NCBI RefSeq assembly: GCF_000315625.1
Contig: NW_005434647.1
Span: 683,307 to 747,306, forward strand
Direction of reading: 5' to 3'
From: Guillardia theta CCMP2712
Taxonomy: Eukaryota > Cryptophyceae > Pyrenomonadales > Geminigeraceae
DNA length: 64,000 nt
Shown: positions 31,679-44,000 of the stretch, in pieces
Layout of the letters: each line of letters starts with the position of its first letter
How positions within the stretch are numbered: position 1 is the first letter of the stretch
Notes under the pieces: generated by a model
Told to the model about the DNA's origin: nothing
Database searches by the model: none
The model's input: the letters and a program-made list of their open reading frames with translations, nothing else
Program-made: the position numbers and the translations under genes

Positions 31679-33576
31679 TTAAACCGTTTTGGTTGAAAAA
31701 CCAATGTACATGGGGACAGGGGGTGTGCTCGCACATCCATCTTGTGCAACCACACTGATGGCATCTTCAGCCAGTCCAGCAACTGTATGCTTGTAAAATT
31801 TCTCATTGTACTTGTACAACTCGTTTTGAAGTTCTGATTCGTTGACAGGCAGATCGCCATTCGCCATTCCCTCCAGTTTTCCTATCAATCGAGGAATTTC
31901 TACATCCATCTGTTCACAGCCTTCAATTACTGTCTTGAGGTAACGTTGATGTGGTGTGAACCTGACATCCTCTGGAGATTCGCCTCCGGTTCTATGCTTG
32001 GCAACAAATGCATTTCGAACCTTCTTGTATGCTTGCTCCATATCACCCTTCCTCTGATGCACACTCTGTTGATCGGATCTCAACATGCCAACCAGCTGTT
32101 CGCTGATATAGTGTTCTGTCTTTCCTGTCAAACAAAACTTTTCCTTGCGATCTTGAAGCAGGTCAAGTCGCTGAGCCAAGTCAGGTTCATGACTTGTTAT
32201 ACCCCCCAGATCTGCTTCACATTCCTCAAACACAGAACAAAATCCTGCATTTATCATTGTTTTGTCGATCGCACAACAATTCACTCCAGTCTGACAATGC
32301 TCAGGATTCATTCGACGGAATTCATCCATCATAAATGTGCACACTCTGGACCTATCATTGCCATGCAGTTTCATGAGATGCCTATCTCGTTTCTGAAGAG
32401 TGGATGTGGATGGCAGAGGTAAGTTGTGTAACATCTGGTCCGTATCAAAAGTTCCAGTATTTTTGTTCCCCGGCCCTGTGAGCAAGCGATATAGACCTGA
32501 GGTGCCGACATTCCAAATTGATGCAGCAAAACTCATGACTTGCTCAGAGTATCGCATGCCTCTAGTGTCCTTTGTTCGAAAGCCTTGTCGTATCCAGTCG
32601 CTCACTATGAATGGCATGATTTGGTGTTTGCTCTTCATGCCATCTCCTTCCTGACTGGCGAACATTACGATATCTGAAACTATGTCGGGAAGCTCAGCAG
32701 AACGGAGGTTATCCATCGCCCTTTCAACATGGCAGATGGTGAGAAAGCACTTGGCAGTAGGACTTTCGTCATTGGATTCTTCAAGAGACTCATGCTCTTC
32801 AAGAATGCTTCGGATGAAATCACGTCTATCCTCCAATGGCATTGACTTGAAGTTCTCGCACATTGTATGTGCGAGGAGAGAGAATGCTGTTTTGATATTG
32901 CTGTTCTGGTCTTGGCTAATATGTTCAGGCCTTACATACCTGCATGTGGCATGTCAGTGCTCTGGTGCATTCCAGCTCGCTGGTTACCTTGAGTGATAAT
33001 CGTGTATTTGCTTTTGTAGCTCGTCAACAGTGTCATAGTGCGAAGTGGCCCAATGTCTGATTTTCTTACACAATGCCTTTTGCTTTTGCCGATGATTCTT
33101 TACTTGACTTCGAAGCTTTTGCGCGTCTATGTGCAGCTGGAATTGATCATGATGCATTTTGGAATCTGCTCCTTGTTGAAACGAGGTGAAGTAATGAAGG
33201 AAACAATTTTTGACGCCCTCTGCATTCTGTCCAAAGAGGTCACCTAGAAGCGTCAACTTTGCTCGTACATGAGAAGTGTTGATGGTATGCTGGCTCAGCT
33301 TGAGATAACTAGCCGCTACTTGTAGCAAGCTATCATCCGCGTCGCTTATCTTCAACGTTGCGTGCCCGATGTTTTGCAGAAAATGTAACAATTTCAGCAC
33401 CAGTGCGTCAGTGAACACTGCATAATCCTGTACAGTTTTCAAGTCGATGTCTTTGAAAGCCCGTCGACAACGTGAACAAGCTTTGATGCAGTGTTCAGGG
33501 ATCGTCCGAATACTGTTCGTACTCTATCTCGTCTTACAAATAGGGCATTCCTCTCTGTCTGCTGTCGTCTTGCTCA
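31679..33576 (-). mobile_element. P-element-like (THAP9/P transposase-type) transposase gene or relic
   Basis: Three segments: a Cys-rich start from ATG 33576 (DREECPIC, then CSRCRRAF); a coiled exon (about 33440-32985) including KQKALCKKIRHWATSHYDTV; and, after an intron, a long exon (about 32920-31679). The long exon has GMRYSEQVMSFAASIWNVGT followed by LPLPSTSTLQKRDRHL, the MKYSEEVRxFALSLxxLSPxAY...LPxPSxSTLxR pattern seen in P-element and THAP9-type transposases and related host-domesticated proteins. It is followed by VCTFMMDEFRRMNP where those proteins carry the catalytic-core strand. The Cys residues could form a zinc finger. An in-frame TAG lies at 33524-33526, removable only as part of a 57-nt GT-AG intron. 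No terminal inverted repeats were found. The status (active, domesticated or dead) is unresolved. Confidence 0.5.
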
Positions 33577-33972
33577 TGGCAAGGATGCAGAGCAGATTGC
33601 CCGCCAAAATTCGGATTTGAATTTCTCCCCATGGCGCGTCATAGATCTTGCATCGTTGCCTTATACCCCCTGCATGACCACCGCCCTCGATGTGCATCGC
33701 GGTGGATGGGAGGGGTATTTAACTGAAAATTAGTACCAGGTATGGGCTAGAGGCAGTGGTTGGCCCGCGGATGAGATCGAATATAGTAGTTCCACCCCCG
33801 TGACATTGCCACAAAGACTGGACGGGTATGTGGGGGGATGTGGTACCAGATGTGCCACGGTGTTAAAGCCACGGTGTTACACACAAGCACAAGAGTAAAC
33901 ATGCAAAAGGGCGCAATGGTAGAAGGTATGCCAGGACAGGGAGGCATGTGCGGGAAGGGACGAAGTTAAACG

Positions 33973-35825
33973 ATGATTTTAGTAGGAAACATGTATACAT
34001 GCGTGAAACAGCATGCTGTCGTACTGATCTTGACTGATTCTAAATTGTTTCTAGAACAATGGAATGTTCATAATTACCTGCACTCCACGTCGCAGTTAGA
34101 GGGAGCCAAAGATACGATTCTTCATAATGTTCTCCTACCTACTGGATACGGAGAGTAAGACGCACTAATCGCAGTTTCCCTGCCGCACCTGACGTTTTCA
34201 ATGGTGTCAGGTACCAAAGGAGAGATATACTCTTGAGCGGGGGGAAGATATCAAGAATAGGCGAAGCTTGCTCCATGGCTGCATCAGCTGCGGAGACGAT
34301 CGACTGCAGCGAGAGGATGGTTCTCCCAGGTTTTGTCAATGCTCACACTCACTCTGTTGAGCATTGGGCCCGTGGTCTGATCCGACCCTTGCCCCTTGAG
34401 CTGTGGGTCCAGCAGCTGATCCGTCATGAGCCAAGAGGATGCTGCGGATGGTTCAAAGAGGAGAGCTGGAGTGCAACGCCTGCAGAAGCCATCGGCCTGT
34501 CTGCCATGCTCTGTGGAGTAGAGGCCTTGATGAGCGGATGCACGGTGGTCCTCGATCACTTGCTCATCAGAAACCTGGAGGACCTCGAGCAAGCAGTGCA
34601 AGCTTACAAGGCGTTGGGGATACGCGCCTTCATCGCTCCCATGCTGGGGGACGACGCCGACATGTACTCCAACTACATCCCAACAGTACCAGATGCTGCT
34701 GAGAGGAACGGTAAGATGCGGGAGGACGGCTCGTGTTGCAGGGGCATGCGGGGGGACGGAAGTTTCCGAACCGAGCGGGGGCAGCGAGATGTCAAGAAGA
34801 CAGAGGAGGTGATAAGGCTGTGGGAGGACGCGGCGACGCGTTTTCATGCTCCAGATGAAGGCATTGAGATAGTGATTGGGCCCGTCACTGTTTACAATGC
34901 ATCATCGGAGCTGCTGGCAGCTGCGACTGAGATCCGGAAGAAGTACAATCTGAGAGGACACATTCACTTGCTTGAGACGAGAGCACAGGCGATGATGGCG
35001 CGACAATGGTTTCCTTCAGGGAGTGCAGTCAAACATCTGCGTGACCTTGGCTTCCTCCAACTCCCCGGCACATCCTGTGCTCATGGCATCTGGCTAGATG
35101 ACGAGGAAGCTTCGATCATGGCGGAGTGCGGAGCTAGCATAGTTCACAACCCTCTGAGCAATCTCAGATTAGGAAGCGGTATCATGCCCCTGCAGAAGTA
35201 CGAGCATGCTGGCGTTAATATCACGCTCGGATGCGATGGCTCGTGCTCCTCAGACGGGCAAGACATGCTCGAGGTGCTTAAACTTGCTACCATCCTGCAG
35301 ACGGTCTCGTCGCCGGAGTACAGAGATTGGCCTCTTCCCTCCAAGACTGCTCTGCAGCTTGCCAGTGCGAACGGATATGCTGCCGTGGGCATGAAAGGCA
35401 AAGCAGGAGAGATAGCTGAGGGGATGGAGGCCGACCTTACCTTGTGGGACCTGACATCGCTAGCATTGCTTCCTCGCACGGACCCCCTCAGTCTCCTCGT
35501 GCTCGGCAGTCGGTCTCAGGCTCCAGGATCGGGCTCGACGCTATCGGACGCTTGGGTTCGAGGGAGACGAGTTATGCGAGATGGTCAACCAGCCGGTGTC
35601 TCGCTGCAGAAGCTGAGGTCTTTTCTGCTCGCTGCTCAGCCTCATTATCGTCATCCCAACGTCACCGAGCCCAGCACAAGCGACATGACGGCAGCGTGCG
35701 AGGAAGAGTATCGAGCTGCTCTGATGCTCTCCCCGCCGGTAGCAGCATGGCCTCCTTCTATGACTGAATATCCCCAGGACAGGGTGATTTACGACTCATG
35801 CATGACAACGCCGGGGACAAGTTGA
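33973..35825 (+). CDS. Amidohydrolase (cytosine deaminase / chlorohydrolase-type, TrzN/MtaD-like)
   Basis: Exon 1 ends GAKDTILHNVLLPTGYGE at a GTAAGA donor near 34153. After a CAG acceptor near 34210, exon 2 reads YQRRDILLSGGKISRIGEA and runs to TGA at 35823-35825. Metal-dependent amidohydrolase landmarks appear in order: LPGFVNAHTHSVEHWARG (HxH), TVVLDHLLI, HIHLLETRAQ (third His), CAHGIWLDDEE (fourth His), SIVHNPLSNLRLGSG and LGCDGSCSSDGQDML (Asp). It is about 540 residues. Family members deaminate or dechlorinate ring compounds (guanine, S-adenosylhomocysteine/methylthioadenosine, triazines), so the substrate is not predictable here. A Gly/Arg/Cys-rich insertion (about 34711-34785) begins GTAAGA and may contain unspliced intron, though simple GT-AG removal shifts the frame. 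The start codon is uncertain. Confidence 0.8.
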
Positions 35826-36507
35826 CTCCCGGCCGGTGACCCAGTGGGCGAGTCCCGAAGTTTCACTGCGCCGGGGTATGAGGCTACCAAGCTGAGAGTC
35901 CCACTGGACTCCGGACATGCTTCCGGACTGAGTTCCTAACTGACTAGTACTCCGTAACTTTCAAGTTTGTATCTGTGTTGAAGCCTCCAGCCGCTTCCCG
36001 GCAACTCGCGAATATAAGCTACCGTGCCGATGCCACTCATGATCAGCGACCTACTAGGCGGCTACTGACGGATGCGATCACGCCGGATCGGACTGTCGAC
36101 CGGCGGACCGCCCGGCCGTCGTACTAGTTCATGTTCGACGGTAGCCTATCTATCTCAGTCTATCTATCATGCTATCGGCCTTGGGCCCGGAAGCCGCCCT
36201 ACTAAGCCGCCCGAAAGAAGCAACGGTTCAAGACCCCGACCTACATGCTCCTTGAAAGATAGCAGTAAAGAGACACCCTACCCCCTATATCCACTTCGAG
36301 GTTCCTTATAAACAGTAGGGTACAAAAGATAAGATGTTTAAAATTGTTTTATGCCGCAACCACTGTTGCTAATGAGATCACCCCCTACCCCACAACTTCT
36401 GGATTGATGCACCGGTCCTTACAAGCCAGGTCGCAATGGTCATGTCCCTCCCCCCGATGCGGTTGATATAAAAGAAGGATAGGGAGGGGACGTCGCAGCA
36501 AACAACC
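35826..36507. promoter_or_regulatory. Intergenic GC island and TATA-like promoter of peroxiredoxin-like copy B
   Basis: Bases 35830-36240 form a GC-rich island with CCGG, GACTC and CTCCGGAC words. 36270-36390 has AACAGTAGGGT and CACCCCCTACCCC. Just upstream of copy B, a TATAAAAG box at about 36467-36474 sits about 35-40 bp before the ATG at 36508, a plausible core promoter. CACCGGTCCT at about 36410 also occurs upstream of copy A (about 14590 on the minus strand). Confidence 0.5.
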
Positions 36508-37059
36508 ATGCCATCCACCCACACCTCCCTTGCTCCTGGCAGCGCCTTCCCCTCCCTGACTCTCCCCAAGGTCGGAGGAGGAGAGGTCACCTTCCCCTAC
36601 AAGAACACCGAGACCCTCGTCGTGTTCTACCGTGGAAACTTCTGCCCCTTCTGCCAGGGCACTCTCAAGAGCCTGCAAGCAGCCCTCAAGTCCTTCGAGG
36701 AGATCAACGTCAAGGTCATCGCGATCTCGGCAGACAAGGAGCCCGAAGCCAAGACGACCGTCGCTAACTGCGGCATCTCCTTCGATGTCGCCTACGGCTT
36801 GGAGCCTTCGACCATGCAGAAGCTGGGACTCTTCATCAGCGACCCGACCAACTACATCGAGCAGAAGCACAAGTTCAGCGAGCCTGCTTGGTTCTTCATC
36901 AAGGAGGATGGCTCCGTGCGCTACCTCGACATCGGCAGTGCTCCGATGACCGCACGCCCTGTCCCGGACTCCATCATCATGGCTGTCAAGTGGGTGCGTG
37001 AGCAGCTCAAGACTCGCCCAGAATTTGGCAAGGTGGTGTGGGGATCAGCTCAGGCTTGA
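36508..37059 (+). CDS. Peroxiredoxin-like (AhpC/TSA fold) protein, copy B
   Basis: Intronless, 183 residues, near-identical to copy A and carrying the same GNFCPFCQGTL redox motif. By eye, amino-acid differences are confined to residues 2 and 5 (MPSTHTS here versus MSSTRTS) and one Glu-to-Lys (EQLKTRPEF). Synonymous changes are few. The 3' flank stays similar for about 90 bp to an AATAAA at about 37125, where copy A reads AATAAG. Upstream similarity stops at about the ATG. This copy has a TATAAAAG box 35-40 bp upstream. The orientation is opposite to copy A. Confidence 0.85.
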   Translation: MPSTHTSLAPGSAFPSLTLPKVGGGEVTFPYKNTETLVVFYRGNFCPFCQGTLKSLQAALKSFEEINVKVIAISADKEPEAKTTVANCGISFDVAYGLEPSTMQKLGLFISDPTNYIEQKHKFSEPAWFFIKEDGSVRYLDIGSAPMTARPVPDSIIMAVKWVREQLKTRPEFGKVVWGSAQA

Positions 37060-37238
37060 GAAGACTGAGAGAGAGGACACAAGACGAAGCCGACGAGTGT
37101 TATGGACGTAGACTTGAGTGATGAATAAACTGGAAACACTGACAAGCTTTCTCGTTCGTACCGTTCTCACGAATCCTAAGGTATCAGTGCTCGAGTCTGC
37201 AATTTTCACACGCGCATATCGCGTAACTCACAAGGCTA

Positions 37239-40200
37239 TTACTTCATGCTTCCCCATCGACCTGCTTTGGTTTTGCGACCGTCTCCCTGTGTTATTCGAT
37301 GAGAACAACTTGCAAGCTGAATGAAATCGGTCACCGTCGTATCGTTTGCAGCTGGTTTCCTTTTGCCTGTGGTTGGTTCACCCTTCTGTGCCGACCTTTG
37401 GGTGGTTTTGACATCTTCTTCCTCTCCAGAAACCCCTCCGTCAAGTGCAGACTTCCCTGTAAGAAAAATCATCTCAATTTCACAATACGATTGAATTTCA
37501 CACCAAAAGACGCTGGCTTTCGGTTCTGAGAGGGTGGTTTGGGTTTCTTTTCTTTGGCGCCATAGGATACATATTGCTCTTGGTCGTCGACTGGAGACTC
37601 TACCTTGTTGGAGTCGGACGAGTCATCGTCCCTTGTTGATCTAGCTTTGCGCTTGCCACGCGCTGCCGACGTGGCCGCAGCTCCTCTACCACCTCGGGCT
37701 CCTCGTCCCCCTCTAGTTGTTGTAGCGGCTGTCTTTCCTCTCGCTCTCCCTCGAGCCTGTCCTCTTGAAGGACCTAGTCGTAAGTCGTAACTTCCAAGTC
37801 TGTCAAGTCCCAGCAGCAGGAGAAGATACCTTGTTCGGGGAAGTCTGGATCAGAAGCATTCTGATGATCCTCACAGTCCATCTGTTCTGACGATTTCACG
37901 GTCTGATAAACACATCAATAAACGAAAATGCAACATCGTCGGTGACCAATAAAATATTTTCAGCGGATTCGGTGTGAAACTAATTTGCGCAGCATTAGCG
38001 TACAGTGTAAGTCTGAATAATTATCACATGACCCATCGACTGCTTCTTTGATTGCCTGCAGAAGGGGACAATTACACTGTGCTCATTTGATATCAGGGTA
38101 TTGGAGATAACCTTTGCTCCAAGAATGGTTTCAGCTTTTCTAAGCAATCATTTTCGTCTTCGAAAGCTTTGTAGGTTTCGGCATTCCCAACTAATTCTTC
38201 CAACTATCAAAAATTTCAGTTTGAGTCTTATTAGACATTTCACGAGTTTTTCTTGCTAAATGCTAAGTTTCGGTCATTGTCAGGCATCGAGCAGAAAGAG
38301 ACCTCTTTCATTGTCGAAGCAACCATGCCTCCTATCGACTTGTTTTCATCTTTATCGACAAACTCCTTCACAGCATTTAATATCTCATTTCTTGAGAGAA
38401 GCTGTTGCAAAGACTACGTCAGCACAAGTCTCCCAAGATATCAGACCTAACCTGCAATCCGGATTTTTTTGACTTTTCCATATTCTCCAATTCTTCTTCG
38501 ATGAGCGTATTCATGTCTACTCCCTGTCATAAATGAATTAAACTTGTAAGTTAGGCCACCAAAAACCTCAAGGATCTCCACGGGTCGATTTTGTCTTTGG
38601 GAAGACGTTTCTTCTTGCTTCAGTCTTTTTGATTTGCGCCAGAACCTGACTTCAAGTGAATACGTCCTGCACCCGAGCAAAACAGTGATATTGGGATGCA
38701 ATCTCTTACAAGAGCATATCGGACGGATTTGCAACTTTCCAATTGGACAAGGTCTTCCCTGCAAATATCTTCGCATGTTTCGTGCTTGAGCGATCATGCG
38801 ACTGCAATTATTCAACTTTTACCTGCCCGAACCCCCTGGGATGTAACATAGGATAATCCGTGTATTCTACCTGCATAAATACACAGATATTACCAAGTAG
38901 GAATGGCATGTGTGAGCATACCTTCAATCGAATTAGAGGTTGCCTCAGACATTCAGGGGTATCTGGATTATTTTCCTTTGCTCTTTGAATCATTTGTTCG
39001 ATCTGTCATGAACTCACTCGTTGGCAAGCTTGGACAAACCAGGTACCTTTTCAACCAGAAACGCCTTCACACCCTCCTCATTCTGTTTAGGTTTCGGATC
39101 TTGGAGACTAAGGTTACACTCCTCGTATATGAACGGCCGAACATTTTGATGTCTGATCTTGACATGCCTTGACAAAACGTCAGAAAGTAGAATTCGGAAT
39201 CAATTTGATACTTAGTCTGATATTCGCCGTGCTTTCCAAGTCGAATATCAAGAACTGCCATATGCTTGGGCTTCAAAAAAGAGAAATGTCTTACATATCT
39301 AACAGGCAATTCGGGATCCTTAAAACAAATTACAATAGATTCTGCAGCAACTAGCGACGTCTGGACGCTTGACCCTGGCTGAGAAATTCGAACTGTTCCA
39401 TTGTTGGCTGATCGAAAGACAGTCAAGCGCTAAGGCGCACAAAAAGCTAATCACCGCTAGGTTCGGATTCAAAATCTATTCTGCATTCATGCTCATGCCC
39501 CCAAATTATCGCATGCAACCATTCAGGTAAAAGGTTCGCTGGTATGTAATCTTTCCCTTGTTGTGAACGTTGAAACTGCATATAAGTTATGAGAACGCTA
39601 GCGACAATGAAATATGCGCACTCTGTTCTGATGTATGACCATTAGATGAAAATACTCTTCCTTGGGTTCTGTTTTAGAGCAATGCAAGTGAGATTGCATT
39701 CCCTGCCTTGACTCAGGGTGGGTCTACCGGCTCGCTCAAATTTTACCCTGTGGTTACAAAAGTTCTTGAAGAGAGTGTCATAGGAATGATGCAAAAAAGG
39801 TAGAGTAAGCATGCACCTGATACAATCTATCGTCTCGCATGTTCCCAAGTCCATATAGTGCAATCTTTACATTTCCCTTCTTCAGGCAGATTGGTCGTAT
39901 CACGACATTCTCGACGTCTTGCTATGAAAATCCAAAGCATATCACGTTCATGGTGTAGAGTAGAACAATTGTCATGGTCAGGGAAATAGCAATCGGTCCC
40001 TACCTGCTTGCCAAAGTAATTGACCAGCCCAGCATTCCACAGAACGTCCAACGCAGAATAACTGCCTTTGCCAGCCGGATCGTCGTGATTGCCGTGTATG
40101 ATAAACACCTATTTGCGTACAAATCCGCTATCTTAACAAAAACTTGCTCTTGCTTTAAGTCACAAGGAAAAGAATACCGGTAATGATACATTCATGCAAG

Positions 40201-40740
40201 GGTCCTCATAATTCACAAAGCCACCCTGTGATTTGAAATGTCAACCCCAATATTTCATTCAATGCAGCATACATGATGCTTGTCTCCTATCGAATCCAAT
40301 GCTAATGGTTGCAAAGCGACTGGCCTTTCCGAACAAAGTCAATTTTCATAGGGATTTCTGAACCCAAACATGGTGAACCTTTCTCCAAGACAATATTTTT
40401 TGAACATCTTCACGCTCTTCACCATAGTGTTCCTCGATGGTTTATTTTTGTCAAACAAGTCTCCACCAAGCAGCAAAAAATCAGCCTGGATTGTTTGAAG
40501 AAGAGTCAGTGAGTGATCTTTGTTCCTTTTGGCGAGAACCTCGCATCCAGTAGCTCGCTGGAATACTTCTTCCATGGCCAAGAAGCTGTCGTCTTGCCGC
40601 ATCTCGTTGTCTTCAGCATGTCCGAGGTGATTGTCAGTGGAGATGAATATCCTCATGACGTCTTTGCTGGGCGGTGCCATCCTGATTCCTCCCCCTCCTC
40701 CCAGCCATGCTCCTGCTCCCATCGACTCCTGCGCCTCCAT
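37239..40740 (-). CDS. MRE11: MRE11 double-strand-break repair nuclease, many exons
   Basis: The ATG at 40740 precedes [18 protein letters not shown] (phosphoesterase motif I). Then come [18 protein letters not shown] (motif II), [13 protein letters not shown] (about 40165-40205), [15 protein letters not shown] (motif III, about 40070-40110), [18 protein letters not shown] (about 39823-39875), [10 protein letters not shown] (about 39610-39640), [18 protein letters not shown] (motif IV, about 39475-39530) and [18 protein letters not shown] followed by the capping region ([12 protein letters not shown], about 39235). The C-terminus has an RG-rich GAR-like stretch ([20 protein letters not shown], about 37680-37760), [20 protein letters not shown], and a last exon ending at 37239. 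All di-metal ligands are present. MRE11 acts with RAD50 in the nucleus to process DNA ends. About twelve small exons; exact borders are uncertain. Confidence 0.93.
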
Positions 40741-41001
40741 AGCTGAGAGACTGCAGCTGATCGGATTATTCGTGGTACGGGTAGTGTGGTTTTGGGGGGT
40801 TACATGGGGGTGGTCGTGTGATGCTGGCACGGTGGGGTGGTACGCGTACCCACAAACCTTTCGAGTTCCCGCCAAAATCACGCAGGAGCGAAACATGGCA
40901 CAAGTCTGATGCAGAGCCTCGATGTAGAGGAGGCGGCTGAGCTCGGCTAGACGTTCGACGAGCCTACTGCCTTCTTCGATGGCACCTTGAACACTCGTCA
41001 T

Positions 41002-44000
41002 GGGTCCTCTATACCATGGACAAGAGAAACTTCAAGTGCGTCTCCTCTCCTCAGGTGCCCGGCTGCTTCGTTCCTGACCAAAGTGGCTGCAGCACTCGAT
41101 CCGCATGTAGCCCCTGGTCAGATAGAGTGACTCTATTGGTGAATACCGTTAAACAATGACGAACAATCATTCATGGTCCCAGCTCGTGTGAAACAGCAAA
41201 GTACAACCTCGAGGTCCGTGTGCGAGACTATCAGAAGGTCCTTGGATCTTACGCAAGGAGCACACTACCAAGCAATTCCGTTCGCTTCAGTGCTTTCGTG
41301 GTTCGACTGCTGAAGGTGGACGACAAGCATCAAATTCTTGTCAAGTTTCGACTATCTCCGTCGTAAATATGCGCTTGATTTCTTCCTCAGTTGCTTGTTG
41401 GTTTGTATGATCGTTAGAAAGGTGTGACAATTATTCGGGTTTATAAAGACTCGACTCGGTTCGCCATAGAGAGTGAAAGCATCTAGACGTTCACAGGCGT
41501 GCTGATTAATAGAGAACAAAATTATCCAATTTTCCATATCCAGGAAGATGACGACCGGGTGATGAACGCGTGCCGTTATCCAACATAGATGGGGGCTAGA
41601 CAGTAGGTGAGTACAACAGGGAAGAATCTTCACGTGAAGAAAAGTGAACTGCAGAATCAAACTTATCATTCTCTTCGTCTTCCCCTTTCTCCTCGTTTTC
41701 CTCCAACATCTCGGCCTCCCATTCTCCAAGAAAAGCTACGGGCAATCAGTTCGCTGACAGCTCTCCTGAGACTAGCGTACGGAGATCGCTAGGGCGCAGA
41801 AAGAAGTTCCTTGTATTCATAACCCAATACAAGACTGTTGACTTCCAGCAAAACTTGTCTCAACTGCAAACGATCAGGCCTGCCAAAACCCTGGGCCCCG
41901 CTACTTCATCTTGATAACGCGTCTCTCTCCGACAGGAACATCGCATACTGCGTGGGTTTTGTTCCACGCCGACTCTCTTGGCACCGCCCTCTCAAATTGG
42001 AAGCTTTGGCAGAGACAGCGATAGATTAAGACGGATATAGGAAGGGAGAAAAACTGAGGAAGAAAGAGTAGGTTAAGGAGGTCATTTGGACAAGAAAGAT
42101 TTCATGGGGTGATTGAATCAAGCATGCTGGGGTCTCGGGAAAAGTTAGATTCCAATCTGCCTTTTATGTATAACAACTCACAACGAAAAATTCACAGTCG
42201 TCCATGCGGCGAAAAGAAGACTCAGAAATTCACCTCAAAAAGAAGTCGGCAAAGAATATAATGAATACAAGTCTCACTACTGAACAGATCGCTTGTTTAA
42301 AAGTAATTTTGCTCTGTCATATCAGATGATTCACAGCGATTTCAATGACTTCGAACATTTCCTGGATGGCGGTATCCACACAAGAGGAGAAACATTGTGT
42401 ACACTGATGTGTAGAAATCGAACAAGTATACAGAATGGATATACAAAGTTTGTGGATCCTGAATATACAAATTTTGTTCTGCTGCGTACAAGCTGTTTGC
42501 TCCCGTTCCTCCCTCCCTTCCTGCCTCAGGGCCTTCCTCCTTGCAGTCCCCGGCCTTGATCCTCCCTATTCTCTTCCTCCCAAACCGATTCTCTTACCTC
42601 CCTCCTCTAGAATGTCACGGTTGACAAACCTCTCCCAGGCTTCATTCCCAAATCCATTCACCCATAGAACCCACAGTCTTTCGTGCCTCTGCATGCAGAA
42701 GTGATTCGGCCTTACAATAGAGAACATTCAACACAGCTCATGGTATCTAAAGATTCAGGATGTGTGCGGTCATCTACTTCAACTTGCGTCAGCCACAGGT
42801 GCATACTATAGCCTCGGGTTGTGGGAGTTTGATTTTTGAAGCAAAAATCAATTGACTCTAGCTAGTACCGTACATTTCGAAAAGAGGAGCATGTTTTTCA
42901 GCATTGTTTCATTTTTTCAAGAAACGACCGTCTCTTGGTGTCTCTTCTTTTCTCCCCTGGGTCGCGTGACCCCGCGAGATTTCAATCTCCACCCGAGCTA
43001 CCGTCCGCTCACAGTAGTGGTAGCCATGTAGTCTACCAGGCCCGCTTCGAGGACTGCGACCCACCTCTATGAGCTCGAGTACCATCCGGTGCCCAAACTG
43101 TACCGCCGGTGGGAGCTCGGTTCCAATAGTACGAGGCTTGCTAGGTTTCAGTACCAGGACAAGGGGTCATATTTGTAGCTCTGGGTACAAATTGATAGCT
43201 TTTAATAATTATTGTAACCTACACCGCTTCAGACCCTGCGCCCTACCACATGCGCACTGAGGCGGACTGTCCTTGATACCACCGGTTTATGCCCTGGATA
43301 ATGGGGGGGTTCCAGATATTCCCTAGGGTGGGGTAGGATCGGTAGGTCTCCCGCCCTTGCCCTTCGACCTTAAAAAGCAACCAAGTTTCGGACACATTTA
43401 CAAATAAGAAGAATCTTATTAAATACCGGTAATTTAACGAATATTCTCTCTAAATTTGATAAAATCTACCTAAGATAAGGGGGAAATGAAATGAAAAAGA
43501 ACTATTTCGTATTGTAGAAGAGCTCCAAGTTGTTGTAGGGCCTGAGTAGCTTTTTAAGGCCACAAGTCGCTTCCACCATTGCTAGAGGTATAGACTAGCA
43601 GCCCTTGATTGCTGGGTGGGTGGGGTGGGTTTCCAACATGGCACAGAACGGTGGGGTAGTGTGTCCCTTATGTACCGAAAGATTTGTTACATGGGACCTT
43701 CCTGCAAGTCGGGTTGGTGGGGGAAAAGGAGGGTGGGTGGGGTGGAGGCTCCAAACACATTTGGTAGAAAAAGTCGGGAGTGTTGGGGTGGTTGTTGCAG
43801 GCAGGGTAGGGTATTAGGGGACATTTGTTGTACCGGTACTAGAACCCCGGGCTCATTGCAAAAAAAGTGATGAATTGGGTGGGGTGGGAAAGTGGAGAGA
43901 TTGATTATGGGCGGCACTAGGGGTAGTAGGGGTGAAGAGGGTACGGTGAGCAGGGGTCTTTTGTTGGCGAAAATATGTATGATGGGCCCGGGTGCTGGGT

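Noticed and set aside
36200-36260. tRNA-like T-arm word (GGTTCAAGACC)
   Set aside because: No matching acceptor, D or anticodon stems could be drawn around it.
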